The notes: generated by a model not told the origin, from the sequence alone. A stretch of 64,000 bases of DNA from Diphasiastrum complanatum (GCA_029204225.1 CM055097.1:9843184-9907183); one strand, 5' to 3'. Positions 21,485 through 33,985 are shown, counted from the first letter of the stretch. Translations and numbers: made by a program.

Positions 21485-23719
21485 TGCATTACTAGAGAAA
21501 ATGTAGATCCAAATTGGAAGCATGTATTGCGGATTCCTTTGAAAAATGTTTACGTTTGCACTCTTCATGCAGAGGTTAGGATAATAGAGAAGCTTATTTA
21601 TCTTCACATACTTTTTCTTTGGATTACCAAGCCAACATCATCCTCAAAGGAAGCTATCTCTCGATTAGAAGATGTTCTATAAAAAGCAAGAGGCATGTCA
21701 AAATATAGAAAGATGAAAAACTCTCAGGAAAGTCAAGAAATATTTTCACTAAGCCATCATAGCAAGAGCAAAAACATGTTGATTTCTATCAAATCACACA
21801 AGTAAGGCTTCTAGTATTCAACACTCAGTCTGGAAGGATATCATTGCTGCCACTCAGGACTTTGAGATGAGAGGCTCAACTAGATTACTCAAAGTTGATG
21901 TATGGAGGAAGCTTGACAATATGATTGAAATTTTAAGAAAAGATAAATGTACTGATATTGATAAAAAAAAAAGTTCTACAAAAGACTTGTGTCGAGTTTG
22001 TTGATGTAGTATCAAAAGCATGAGGAGCAGATCACATCACTCATTACATGGTTAGTAAAAATGGATAGACTTGCTTTCTATTGAGCTATATATTTTGATC
22101 TAAGCATAAGATTGATACTACATTTTCTAAATGTGCAACATATACTAAGAGATCATACAACATTTTTTGCAAACGCATATAGAAGCTTGAGTATTTGGTC
22201 ATCACAAGGGATGGAGAAATCACATTGGCAAGCACAGACATCATCTTATCAAAATACACAATATGGAAGAACCAATGAGAAAAGAAACTACATTGGTCAA
22301 TTATTTCAGTGGTTTTACCACATAGTTTAAATTCGACAAATAACAAAATCTATAGAGTATAGCAAGTTTAGAAGCATGCAAGTTTATACAAGAATAGAAA
22401 AAATAGAAATTGCTACACAACACATTGTAGTGATATGGAATGTACAATATACATTGATTTTAATAGAACAGAGAAATTTAGTCTTTATTGTTATCATTAG
22501 AATTATCAGCATCTCTAATGGTTGTGTTACCATGGAGGAATTCTTGACTTCCAAATGGATCTAGTAGATGTGCATTGCCTCTATTACCACTTAATTTTAT
22601 ATATGTAACATACAATGAATAATGAGAGATCCTTAAAGGAATATTTTTAGGCCCAAATCCTAAAAATTGACATATGACATTTTAACAAAAATGCTCTTAT
22701 TAGATCTCGAAAACTCATGTCCTCCTAAGTAGTGTGAAAGTGCTTTGACAACTATAATCAAGGTTTTATCAAATATTTGGTGGGAAAGGACTCTCCAATC
22801 ATTAACTTGACTTTTAGGCCTCTAAACTTATTTACTTGCATAAATAGCCTAAAAGTCTCTTTATTGTTACCTATTTGATCAAATAACAATGTGATCACTG
22901 GGTTGGACTTACACACATAGGGTGCCAAATCCCTCTCACTTATTAACTAGGGTTAGGGTTGCCTTGGGATCCGCAAACCCTCCAACAATGTCTATTTATG
23001 ATGCATAATAGTGAGGTGGGTGTCACAGTGCATTCCGGCACATCTTTGTCCCTTTGTTTTTCAACTCTTGTGTAATTGGGATCCACTTCAACTATATCCA
23101 TTCCCTCCAAGAATTGAAAATAGAACATTTCGTTTAGGTTTTGCATTTCCTAGAGGTTCTATCACGTATCCGTAGGTAGAGTGCTAGTCACCCCCTGGCT
23201 CCATTGGCTCATTAGGGTTGTACCACCATTCGGCAAGGTGGATCTTGGTTGGCTTCGTCTTAGGGCCCCAAGGTTACAGTAGCCATTTCTATAAGCAGTA
23301 GGCATAGTGGCTTGCCAATCTGATAACGTCGTCTAAGTGGTGCGCAATAGTGATTGAGAACCTACATAAGCTATCACAGACATCTTTGTAGTTCTCAAAA
23401 ATATTAGGAATGAGTGGCTGTGTGAATCTGAGTTGTGAGCTAGTGGATGGCCGTAACTCAAGAGGCCACTCATCAATGAGAAACTCAACTACAAGCCATA
23501 TGCATTAACCCCTGAGTTATGCTCTCGTGGTGTGCCCTAAAGCACATTCTAGGCAACTCATGGCTCATCATCTATTGCATTTGGGCTAAGATTTGGGGAT
23601 TCTCTAGGCCCACTTGGATGATCAACTTTATGATCCACCGAATTTCATACCATATTTGGGTTTTCAGTACTGTCCATAATTCTGCAGCAATGATTATCTG
23701 GGATGTGATTACCGAACTT
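21485..23719. other. No recognised gene; 3' side of the Tat-like element
   Basis: Plus frames such as SVWKDIIAATQDFEMRGSTR near 21830-21960 look coding-like but have no match I know. On the minus strand, 22940-23700 may be the tail of the gypsy element whose second RNase H lies to the right; a frame at 22943-23146 is unassigned. No LTR was found. Confidence 0.35.
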
Positions 23720-24240
23720 GGCTCACACTGCCAATAATGGTCATGGTCATAGGCTAATGTGGCTAGATTGTCAACTCATAGGTTCTGTTCTCATGGAATG
23801 TGCATCCACTCGATATGAGAGAACTCTCTGGTGAGTTAACTAATGGCGATGGTGTACGCTTGTAGTCATGTCCTTGTGTTGGGTTGGTATATTCCAGTCA
23901 TACCTCGGATCAAGAGTTGAGAGTCTCTCAAAATCCTTAGGTTGCCTATAGTTTGTGAGGACTTCATGGTCATTTGTAGACCGATGAGAAGGGCCTTATA
24001 CTCGACAGTGTTGTTCATAAATCCTTTCCCTAATAGAACTCCTATACTCGCTACCTCAGTTGCATTGGGATTTAGTAGTACTGCTCCTATGGCTCCTTCC
24101 CAGGTTGAATATCTACAAGCCGCGTCTACCTTGAGGATATATGTCCCAAGCTCATGTGTGAGCTCCATAAAATATTTTTGGTATTTTAGCAAGTTTTTAT
24201 GATTTTTTTTTCCGGTTATTTTGTATCCTCCTATCAACAT
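23720..24240 (-). pseudogene. Tat-type second (archaeal-like) RNase H, Ty3/gypsy
   Basis: On the minus strand the frame reads LKVDAACRYSTWEGAIGAVL, NTVEYKALLIGLQMTM, LRILRDSQLLIRGMTGIYQ. This is the RNase HI fold used as an extra domain by plant Tat elements: catalytic Asp in VDAA, Glu in VEYKALL, Asp in RDSQLL. Beyond a TGA at about 23866 the same frame continues with YTIAIS, LSHIEWMHIP and VDNLATLA, giving the fourth acid. Two of the later stops lie where Arg is usual (HIP-R-EQN, L-R-VDN), consistent with CGA to TGA. It lies downstream of the integrase rather than between RNase H and integrase. Confidence 0.9.
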
Positions 24241-24379
24241 ATATGTCCAAGGCCGCTATCAGTTACATATGACATCTTAAGCATCCTAATTATTCGCGAT
24301 GTTTTTTAGCTCCCTCATGCCATACCTAAAAGAAACAGAGAAACGTATTGCAAATTATACAAGTAGTTTTGATTTTTTT

Positions 24380-25300
24380 TTAAACTAAGGTATGCTTTGA
24401 TCTTGTTAATGTTGACCTAGTACTTATGCAGTTTATTGGGTTTCCTGGTGGTTCAAGACAACTAGCCTATGTTCGTCTAGGTTTTGCAAGGTGTCTAGCC
24501 GTTGCGTATTGATTCCTTCTTGCCCAAGTCATACTCCATAGCAAAACGCAAGGATGGAAGTTCTATCTCGATTGGCAGCACACACTCTTGGTATATCAGA
24601 GAAAAGAGAGTGTGGTTCGTGCTGGTTTTGTAAGTTGCATTGTATGCTACAACGTTGAATACTTTTTTTTGTCCCAGTCTCTCTGACTGTCGGACATAGT
24701 CTTTCTTAGTATATCTCCCAATAGCTTGTTTGTACTTTCGGCCTACCCATTGGCTTGTGGATGGTAGGGGGTGCTCTTTCAGTGCTTGGTCATCAACTAA
24801 TCGGTCAAGGCTTTGATTGTCTTGTTCAAAAAATAGGTACTCCTGTCAACGATGAGCTCTCTAGGTGTACCGAAACGTCCTATCACCTATTCCAACAAAA
24901 ACCATATGGTTTCCTTGGCATTGTCCTTTGATACAGCCCATGTCTCGCCCCACTTAGTGAAGTAGTTGTGGCTACAATTATATAATGCTTTCTGCTGGAG
25001 GAGGCTGGGTGTATGGGTCCTACAAAATTGATATCCCATTTTTCAAATGGGAGACAGGCCTATATTGGAACTAATGACTGCACCTTATTTATTGTCTGTC
25101 CTGTCTACTCGTTGGCAGGTGTCATAGTTCTTGGCATGTTTGTGGGCATCTTGAAATAGTGTGGGCCACTAGTAACTGGCCTGACCCTCAAAATTTTCTG
25201 CCCTGTGAGCTGACCAACAAAGTGGACCCCACAAATAGAATCGTGGCACTCCTCTAAGATAAATTTAGCTTTATCAGGAGTTACACATCGTCGGTACAAC
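24380..25300 (-). pseudogene. Ty3/gypsy integrase, decayed
   Basis: The zinc domain begins LYRRCVTPDKAKFILEECH, HFVGQLTGQKILR; its second half reads HAKNYDTCQ with one Cys changed to Tyr. The catalytic core is legible in pieces: KWDINFVGPIHP (Asp), HYIIVATNYFTKW, FGTPRELIVDRSTYF (Asp) and PYHPQANG-AESTNKLLG (Glu). Several stops and frame changes separate them. The enzyme would insert element cDNA into chromosomes; this copy is inactive. Confidence 0.9.
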
Positions 25301-26394
25301 CCTTCTACATGTGCCTCCTATTAGAGCAAATTTTAAAGCTTGCAGACATAGCTTTCATTTTTTTTGCGCTATCATTTCAGTGGGTGTTTCTAATGTAGAT
25401 AGGTAGGTTGCTAATGTTGCATACCATTCAAGGATCATGGTAACATCTACCTTCAGTAGTTCTTTCAAGTGGTCAGTCTCCCACTCACTATCCGTCTCGG
25501 AACTCCTCCTAATTCGCAAATGTAGTCGTTTAGTCCTTGTAGTCTAGGTGGCTTGCTCTAGATGGTGTAGTCAAATTCCTAAAGGGATATTATCCATGTC
25601 ATCAGATGCTCAAGGGTTTCTAGCTTATTCATCATCAAGGTGACTGTAGTACTTTTGGTAGAGAAGGTCACTTTGCGATGCAGTAGGTAATGGTTAAGTT
25701 TCGCTATAGTGTAAGCTATCCCCAAACAAATTTTCTCAACCTCGCTATTGTTGAGCTAAAGGTTGAGAAACTTTGTCCAAACTTTGTCCAAACTTTGGGC
25801 TAGGCAATAGTTGTTGATGCACGTATCGGTGGTTTTTGTAAAGATGTAAAATTCTATATTGTACATTGGTGGCTTTAGGATTAAGACATTAGCTAGAGCT
25901 ACCTTTAGCTCTTGAAAGGTTTTCTCGTACTTTCCGGTCCAGATCCATTCAACATTGGTTCTCAACAGGCCAGTCGTTTGGTATGTACGTGTAGCATAGG
26001 CAGTGACATATCTCTTGTAGTACTTGCTCGAGCCTAGGAAAGTCTGAAGTTGGGTCACAGTGGTCGATGCCATCATGGGTAAGTGCATAGCTATCTTTTT
26101 TGGGTCGGTTGCCATGCCGTACTTACTGATCACGTTCTCTAATAACACTCTTTAGGAAACTTCGAATAGATACTTATTGGCATTTAGGGCGATGCACGTT
26201 GCTGCACATTTTTGGAAGCACTTCTCCAGCATAGTGAGGTATTCCTTGATAGTAGATGTCCCACAGAGTTATCTATGAAAATTTTGAGGTTATCATCCAG
26301 AATGTTCTCAAAGTGTTCGTTCATGAACCGTGGATAGGTCCTAGGAGACCGCAAACACTGATCAGTATGGCACTCGCCTTGATATGGGTAAAAG

Positions 26395-26885
<491 letters not shown>

Positions 26886-26931
26886 CATTTTTTCATCTTT
26901 TTTTTTTTTTTGATTAAAATGTCTTCTAGTG

Positions 26932-27491
26932 TGTCATGTACTTTTAGTACATCTGTGCTTATGAATGCAATATAATATTCAATGTAAGCTTTGTTGGTCC
27001 CAAAAGGAGCTATTAGCCTTAAGAATAAGGCGGTTTCTCTTTAGGTCCTTCAAAGTACCTTAATAAAGATAATAGGCCAACAAGGGTCCAAGTACATTTA
27101 ATAATGCTTAACAAGGGCTAACTATCCCTCAAGATAATTATGTTCAGTTAAGTTAGAACGTTGTCTATAAGTAGGCAAGAGTCACCATTTGAAAGGATCT
27201 TTTGGCTCATTTGTAAGAGAGAGAACTATGAGCTCCATCTCCTCTTCCTCCTTTGTAAATGTGAGCCTTGGGATTCCCATTTGATAGGTCTCATGTGTCG
27301 TATCCACATGAATCCATGCTCTACTCCATGCTTTGTAATTATTTTAACCATCCTTAATGTAACTCCATGGAGATCTTTTTGTTTTTAGCTTCTTATGGAT
27401 ATGCTATCTTGAACGCTTTGTAATTTTTCTTGCTACTAGCTCTACTTTCATTGTAATTGCTATTATTTTGGATTTGGCACATGACATTTCT
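26932..27491 (+). mobile_element. Probable 5' LTR of an LTR element
   Basis: It starts TGTCATGTACTTTTAGTAC; the first 220 bp match 30146-30362 in direct orientation (shared CCCAAAAGGAGCTATTAGCC and TTAACAAGGGCTAACTATCC). It ends near 27491, where TTGGTATCAAACC resembles a primer-binding site. LTR identity is inferred from these two facts. Confidence 0.65.
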
Positions 27492-27503
27492 TGGTATCAA
27501 ACC
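27492..27503 (+). other. Primer-binding-site-like TGGTATCAAACC
   Basis: It differs from the copia standard TGGTATCAGAGC in the last bases. It lies just after the putative LTR and overlaps the start of the 456-bp duplication. Confidence 0.5.
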
Positions 27504-28409
27504 CTAAGATCCAATAATCAATTGAGTTCAACATGATTCTCATTTCATTTGAAGAGTTTATTGCTTTTATAGCTTTCTTTTTGCTAATTTCTAACTTTGA
27601 AATTTTCAGGTATGCTCGGACCAATTTTTACTATATAATTTCATTTATAATTTATAATTTTTGATTTTATTTTATAGCCTTCTAGAGCTTTGTTATAGCT
27701 TTCATTTGCACCAAATTTTCAAGCAATTTTGATGAGAGATGCAAAAGTTATTGCAATTTTTCCAAAAGCTATCAAAATAGGTGATTACAATTTGGCTTTC
27801 AATTTGTTGAATTTTCAGATTTAATTTGAGATTTTTATCCTAGTTTCTTTACTTAAGGTTTTAGAGCATTGGCTAAGCTTCAATCTAATCGATATGGCAA
27901 GTCATTTGGATTAGTATTCAAGAAGTTATGACAAATCTTGATTTCTAGCTCTACAAACCCTAAGATCCAATAATCAATTGAGTTCAACATGATTCTCATT
28001 TCATTTGAAGAGTTTATTGCCTTTATAGCTTTCTTTTTGCTAATTTCTAACTTTGAAATTTTCAGGTATGCTCGGACCAATTTTTAGTATATAATTTCAT
28101 TTATAATTTATAATTTTTGATTTTATTTTATAGCCTTCTAGAGCTTTGTTATAGCTTTCATTTGCACCAAATTTTCAAGCAATTTTGATGAGAGATGCAA
28201 AAGTTATTGCAATTTTTCCAAAAGCTATCAAAATAGGTGATTACAATTTGGCTTTCAATTTGTTGAATTTTCAGATTTAATTTGAGATTTTTATCCTAGT
28301 TTCTTTACTTAAGGTTTTAGAGCATTGGCTAAGCTTCAATCTAATCGATATGGCAAGTCATTTGGATTAGTATTCAAGAAGTTATGACAAATCTTGATTT
28401 CTAGCTCTA
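27498..28409. repeat. 456-bp tandem duplication, nearly identical
   Basis: 27498-27953 and 27954-28409 differ by only about two to four bases by eye (for example TTTTTACTATAT against TTTTTAGTATAT, GCTTTTATAG against GCCTTTATAG). Both are AT-rich and non-coding. The identity is far above that of other repeats in the window. Confidence 0.95.
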
Positions 28410-28706
28410 GTTTTTTCTAGTTTATTCCTTAAAAAAAAAAAGATCTATTTTGTTTTAAATTTGACCTACTATAAATCATTGATTTGATTCTATAGACTGA
28501 TAGATCTTGTTCTTAGCTCTCTATAGTCACTGACTTTTGTGATTTGGATCAATACTGAGAGAGTTATGATCAAAATGGTGAAGGTGAGTCAGATTTGCTA
28601 GAATTTTAAAAAATTTCCTTCTATTTTTTGGACTGGGAGAGAAGCATTTCAATTCTGCAATTTTAAAGTTTTTTTTTTCCTTTGTAATTTTTTTCAGCCC
28701 TTCATT

Positions 28707-29649
28707 TTGAAGTTTTTCCAGTTTTTAATCTTAAAAAAAAAAAGCTTGAAACCTGAAATAAGAGCTTGCTTATCTAAGAATATATACCAGAAGACTTGGA
28801 TAATGTCATTATCTGACATAAGATCTGATGTTCACACTATAGAACATGAACTGAACAAAGGTCAATGTGAAGCTGCAACAAAGTTCTTAACACCCCTAGA
28901 GCACACTAAACAGATTTGGCAATTGCTAAAAATCAGAAAAATAAGAGAGGAAGGAGAGAAACAATTCAAGAAAATGATGATACAGTTACAAAAGCTGAAC
29001 GATAAAGATAAAACACCTATAGTTCAAAAAAAACTATTAATCCAGGAATGTAAAAAAATGATAGGTCAAGTGATTATGGCGATTCATCATCATCATCATC
29101 ATTATGGTGAATCATTATCAACTCATCAGAAGATGAATTGGAAGTGCAAAACAATGATAAAGATAATCATTCATCGATATCATTAGTGAATGAATTGGAA
29201 GTGCAAAGTGATGAAGAAGAACAGTTAACAATAATGAAAAATTCTATTCAACAAATGGATCAGCCAACTTCATTAGCAGCTCTTGATTTTCTATTGAATT
29301 CACAAGAAATAGACAATCAACATTTATGCAGTGCTATTGAGTGTGCACAGGATTGGCAACATCAATGTAATTCCCAATTTAAATCGAGTAAGAAAATTCC
29401 AAATGCGAGTACAATGTCAATGCAAGGACACCAAAAATCAGTTGAGGATAACGAAGACAATGTGGAGAATTATGAAGACAATATTTTTGTTTTGAATATT
29501 AATCTTCAATTGAGCAATACAAAGGCCAGTTCAGGCAATGAAGTTGTCAATGAGAAAAATCAATCAAGGACCCCGTCTTCCTTGAGATCACAAGAACTAT
29601 TGCATCTCATTCAACCAGAAGACTTGTCCAAGACTTCTTGCATAGTATA
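28707..29649 (+). CDS. Unrecognised protein remnant, two overlapping frames
   Basis: A 159-codon frame (28707-29186) and a 170-codon frame (29138-29650) overlap and probably represent one reading frame with a shift near 29140. The first holds SLSDIRSDVHTIEHELNKGQ, KKMMIQLQKLNDKDKT and a His run (6-7 His). The second is acidic and Ser/Gln-rich: SLVNELEVQSDEEEQLTIMK, SLAALDFLLNSQEID, DNEDNVENYEDN. The composition resembles a real, AT-biased coding region. It sits inside the putative LTR pair, but its amino-acid style also resembles the Helitron remnant at 31-32.8 kb. No domain recognised. Confidence 0.45.
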
Positions 29650-30145
29650 ATTAATAGACAAGGATAAAACTGATCTATATGAATGTCACATTCAGTATAG
29701 AGTGCACAACAAATTGCGATGAAGCTTGTAATATACAAGTCGAAAATTGTCCTAGCTATGAGATGGGATAAACAATTGGTATTTTGTATAGTGAATTTCC
29801 ACAAGCAAACAAATTTGATATGAGATGAGCAATGATGAGTATGTGTACACAAATTCGTCATAAACGCCAATCATTGAGAAGGGTATGTGAAAATGACAAC
29901 AAAAGACCGGATTGGGCTTCAAAGAAAGATTGGGCAAAGGTGATGGAGGAGGCCAAACAACGAATCCCGATCGATTTAAGCAACAACGGGATGTGGCAAC
30001 ATCTAGGATCACTCTATTGGACCAATCTCACCTTGGCTTGGGTGGAAATGGAAATTTGAAAGCCAAATTTGTAAGTTTTAATTTTAAAGTTAATTTTATT
30101 AGTTGTATAGTTATGATTTTTTAATTACTTTTTAAATCTTAATCA
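29650..30145 (+). other. Possible continuation of the 28.7 kb coding remnant
   Basis: A 75-codon plus frame at 29832-30059 reads DNKRPDWASKKDWAKVMEEA, NNGMWQHLGSLYWTNLTLAW. It is separated by stops from the frames before it. The sequence turns non-coding at about 30060 and reaches the repeat at 30146. Confidence 0.3.
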
Positions 30146-30362
30146 TGTCATGTAATTTTAGTACATCAGTGTTATCAACGCATTAGAATATGTAAGCTTT
30201 GTGGGCCCAAAAGGAGCTATTAGCCTTAAGAACAAGGCGGTTCCCTCTTTAGGCCCTTCAAATAAGAATAATAGGCCAACAAGGGCCCAAACCACAGTTA
30301 ATAAGACTTAACAAGGGCTAACTATCCTTCAATATAGTTATGTTTAGTTAAGTTAGTGTTAG
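30146..30362 (+). mobile_element. Second copy of the 26932 repeat (partial 3' LTR)
   Basis: It starts TGTCATGTAATTTTAGTAC and matches 26932-27150 in the same orientation at about 80-85%. Homology stops after GTTAAGTTAG. No purine tract is evident in front of it, so the LTR reading is provisional. Confidence 0.65.
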
Positions 30363-31159
30363 GAGTAGAAGATCGAGTACCGCCAATGCTATAGTGCTTT
30401 GGTTGGGCATCTTGCTCAACAAGGCATATATGTTATGGTAAGTCATTGGTCTATGAATTTCATTTGCTTTCATTATTTAGTTATGAATTTCAGCAGGCTT
30501 GGAGTTAGCCACGTGGCAAGCCACGTAGGCTCATCATAGGCTGGCAAGCCAACCAGACTCTGCCTACGTGGTCTGCTATCTGCCAAGGGACTATCTACGG
30601 TTGTGATGAGTTGATTCAAGCCAGAGCTGCTGCCAGTGTCTTACGTTCACTCCGCCACCTCCCATGGCCTCATGAGTAACGCTTTGTCAGATTTGTTCAA
30701 GGGATTCCCTCAGAGAACTTGGAAGATGATGGCAAGTTTAATGCATACAACTCAGTCAAAACCGTGTCCATTTTTGCATAGTTGGTTCGTGGCTGTATTA
30801 TTGCTTCGAGAATGCAAGTTTTTCAAGTAAACTGCATTTTTGGCAATTTCCAATGTGTGCATATATGATCCATGTTTTGACAATCTGGTTTACATGGTTT
30901 AGAAATTTAAATTTAAAGCAAATCTCTTAAACTATATAAAGTGTAAACTTGTAGTACATTAAAACCCCCAAATGTAAGTTCGTCTTAATCCTATACCAGA
31001 TCTTTGATTCTATTATAGTGCGTCTAAAGCAGTTATCTTCTGTTTTGTATTAGGTTTTTTTTTTTTCCAATGTATATGTTTTTCAATAATCGAATATTTG
31101 AGATTTCTTCCTGAAAATCCAAAAAAATTACATTTCCCAATACATGTTTGTTAAACAGA
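30363..31159. other. Gene-free stretch
   Basis: No coding signal. At 30515-30570 GCCACGTAGGC and GCCTACGTGG form an inverted pair with CACGTG beside it. The rest is AT-rich. Confidence 0.45.
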
Positions 31160-31978
31160 TACAAAAATGGCTACTGCAAACAACTTTTTTGAGAGATTGG
31201 CAATCTCGCTAGAACACAAAGGCCACAAGAAATCAGCTTCCAAGCAATTATACAATATTTTGAAACATGTTTAGACAAAAGAGATCCAATTGCGATTCAT
31301 TGGCAACAAAAATATTTTGATACAAATCGATTTCAAAATATGTACAAAATATCATTGTCTATGACAAAATATCTTATTAAAGATCAAACACAAATAAAGT
31401 ACACTACTGTATATCTCGACGAATTTCTGCTCACTTGGACTTGTTTGGCTTTAAACATCAATCTGATCATTGTCTTGTCAACCAATCTGCAAGAAATATG
31501 GCATAGTATAAAAACATGTCCTATTAGTATTTCAAAAACAGTAATATTATTGTATGATGCGCAAAACAAACAATATTTGCCTTCAATACCAGGTTCTCAA
31601 ACGATTGTTTGCAATACTCAAAAAGCGAGAGTCAATATTCATATTGAAAAGACAACTTTTGAATACAATACAAAAATCATGCCAATCACTAAAACAATAA
31701 ACCAGAAAAGAAAACGACATACAAAGTTGAATCGTGAATTACTCAAAATAATGGATGACAATACTTTGGAAATTGAGCAAATTGCAAATTCGTTTTTAGA
31801 AACTATAAAAATCCCAAGCGAATGTTTGACTACAAAACAAGTCACAAGACACATCAAATACTTGAAAAAACAAAACACAAAACATTGTCATGGCATAATG
31901 CCAAGAACATGTATTCAACCGTATGTTGAAAATAGAACTTGTTTTGAATGGGCAATCGTGAACGAATTTTACAAGTAA
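31160..31978 (+). pseudogene. OTU-like domain and linker of a Helitron polyprotein
   Basis: A 212-codon frame (31340-31978) reads TVYLDEFLLTWTCLALNINL, IIVLSTNLQEIWHSI, KTVILLYDAQNKQYLPSI. This follows the second half of OTU cysteine proteases (W-G-x-x-x-E-L-x-A-x-A, hydrophobic strand, W, LLY--x-HY), with the final His region reading NKQY rather than HY. A preceding piece in another arrangement (31160-31340, NGYCKQLF) could be the degraded DGNC-LF catalytic block, where Asp is lost. The linker holds KRKRHTKLNRELLKIMDDN and TTKQVTRHIKYLKKQN, echoed downstream. OTU domains are known in some Helitron/Helentron proteins. Domain call is mine from motif spacing and moderately sure. Confidence 0.55.
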
Positions 31979-32023
31979 TTCATGATAACAAATATCTCTC
32001 TAGTATTGAAATCACAAGCTTAA

Positions 32024-32765
32024 TTTTGCTCAATTATTGATTTACATGCACATATTGAAATAACTGCAATTGCTCGATATATACGATACTTAAAACGACA
32101 AAATAACGAACTCCCAAATAATCGATCTGCACATTACCATATTTCTAAAGATACAAATCATAATGTTGCTCAAAATAAGCAACAACAAAGGTATATTCGA
32201 CAAATAAAAGACACACGTATACATGTATGCCTCAGTTGTGGAAAACTCAATTTCAAGCATCAAACAAAGCAATTACCAACAAAAATAAGCCTATATTTAA
32301 AACAATTAAAACAGAACCATTTCAATTATGCAAATGAACATCCCATGCGAACTTGCAGAAATTGTTATAAATATTTGAAGGCTAAAAGAATGCCACCATT
32401 TCTATTTCCAATAAATGTATCAATGAACAAAAAAAAACCAACCGTCAAAAAACTGAAGCAATTAGAAGAACGCCTAGTATCACCTAGACTTGCATTTGCA
32501 CAGATTCGACAAATGCACCCAGTTTTTGGTCAATTTAAATTGCATGGAAGCATTGTTAACGTACCTAGTAACTTGGATAAGATTCAAACTAGACCGCCTC
32601 AATTCCTGATGAGAATTCCACTATAGCTATACAAATAAAACGAAAGCTTGAATGAATCAGTCTTTGCTTCAGGCTTAATTAAACCTGATATTGTAATGAC
32701 AGCATTGCAAGACCTTTGCAAAACCAATTTGTATACTGAATTGGGCACAACCCTCTATATTAGTT
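32024..32765 (+). pseudogene. Helitron replicase-helicase N-terminal domain (DUF6570 type)
   Basis: An open frame of about 200 codons (32024-32626) begins ARYIRYLKRQNNE, then two CxxC pairs (HVCLSCGKL and MRTCRNCYKYL) and the signature KQLEERLVSPRLAFAQIRQM, FGQFKLHGSIVNVPSNLDKI, RPPQFLMRI. Two frame changes later it continues IAIQIKRKLE and ESVFASGLIKPDIVMTALQD, KTNLYTELG. This order (Cys-rich knuckle, LEERL-SPR-F-QI, G--VNVP, IQ-KR-L, P--VM-AL--L) is the conserved N-terminal domain of many Helitron-like helicases. Homology stops near 32765; the HUH replicase and helicase are not found. It is a dead 5' portion of a rolling-circle transposon. Confidence 0.85.
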
Positions 32766-33309
32766 AACTTTTTATTACTCCCCAGACCTAACATTTATCC
32801 AGGGTGCACTCTACTACAAATCATAACAACATGCAGAGGGCCTTTCCTAATCGCATGCGATCACCTTGTTCTAGTTCATTCCCCTTTCACTCTAAGGGCT
32901 CGCTTGTCGTTGGATGCGCAAGTGTTGCAGAGCTGTCTGCGCTATGTTGTTGGACACCCAACGGGAGGCCCGCTGGCCAACTAGCAGAGGAACGGATGAG
33001 TGCGCTGGCCTGTTGGAACTCGCTGCCCTATTGTTGTTGGCTCATCACCATCGTCCTACAGATGGAGGCAACACTGCCAGATCGTTGAGAGAAGGAGTGC
33101 GCTTGTTGCTAGGCAGGCAACTTACTGATTGGAAGAGCTGAGTGGGACACTATCTGAGGGAAGGATGCCTTCATGTCATCATGAGTCACTTATCCACAGA
33201 TAACAGGAGATGTAGGTGCATTCCAAAACAATTTGAAGCCATAAGAATCTTCAAGTAGCTGGTGTGTAACCAATGGTGTTGGCTCTTTCACAGCTTGCAT
33301 TAGTCACTT
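32766..33309. other. No recognised gene
   Basis: 32800-33140 is richer in GC and has overlapping short plus frames without family resemblance. No Helitron 3' hairpin with CTRR end was picked out here. Confidence 0.4.
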
Positions 33310-33985
33310 CCAAGGCATTAAATTTCCAAGGCATTAAATGTTGTAAAGGCTTTTGCTGCAATTAGTTTAGAGGAGATTGTAGAAAGAAATGAAAGACATA
33401 AAGAGAATCTATCAGAGAAGGAAGCTGTTTTTATGCTATATATGTTAAAAATCCAACCAAGGGCATTAAACGCAACATTGAAGAATTTGTTATGGTGCTC
33501 CAAGATATTAAAGCTAGGATTTTAGTTCCAGCAAGATCTGCTCTATTTGGCTGAGGGGGTCTGATTCTGATTTCTGAGCCTGTTTCCAGAAGCACCCTCC
33601 GACAGCAGACAGGTAGAGAGGTAGACAGGTGGTCAGAGTATACATTCTAGAAACTATGATCAAGTTTTTACAAGAATTTGTGGATCGTGATCCTGTTGAC
33701 GGACGTTGAACCAGTTGGGGGAGCAATCTCCATAAGATTTCTGAGCATTCTGAGCAGGAAAACTCACTGGACATCTTACAACTGCAAAAATCTGAAGTGG
33801 ATAAATTACAAACAGAACTGAAGCAAAGTAATGATAAATTAAGCAAAGCTACGACGGAGGCTGAGCACGTAGTAGGCAGAGTTGAGCAAGCGGTTTCAGA
33901 CTGCGAAACAAAAAGAAGCGGCAGAAGCTGAAGAACTGAAAAGCAGAAAGCGAAAAAGTGAGGGAGAAGGTTTCTAGGGTGCGGT
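33310..33985 (+). pseudogene. Unrecognised decayed coiled-coil coding remnant
   Basis: Plus-strand pieces in different frames read VKAFAAISLEEIVERNERHK, LMVLQDIKARILVP-like sequence, KFLQEFVDRDPVDG, and a clear coiled coil ILQLQKSEVDKLQTELKQSN, DKLSKATTEAEHVVGRVEQA. At least three shifts or stops separate them. The long minus-strand frame here is the complement of the coiled coil. It could be a gag N-terminus or a dead host gene; no domain name is justified. Confidence 0.4.
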
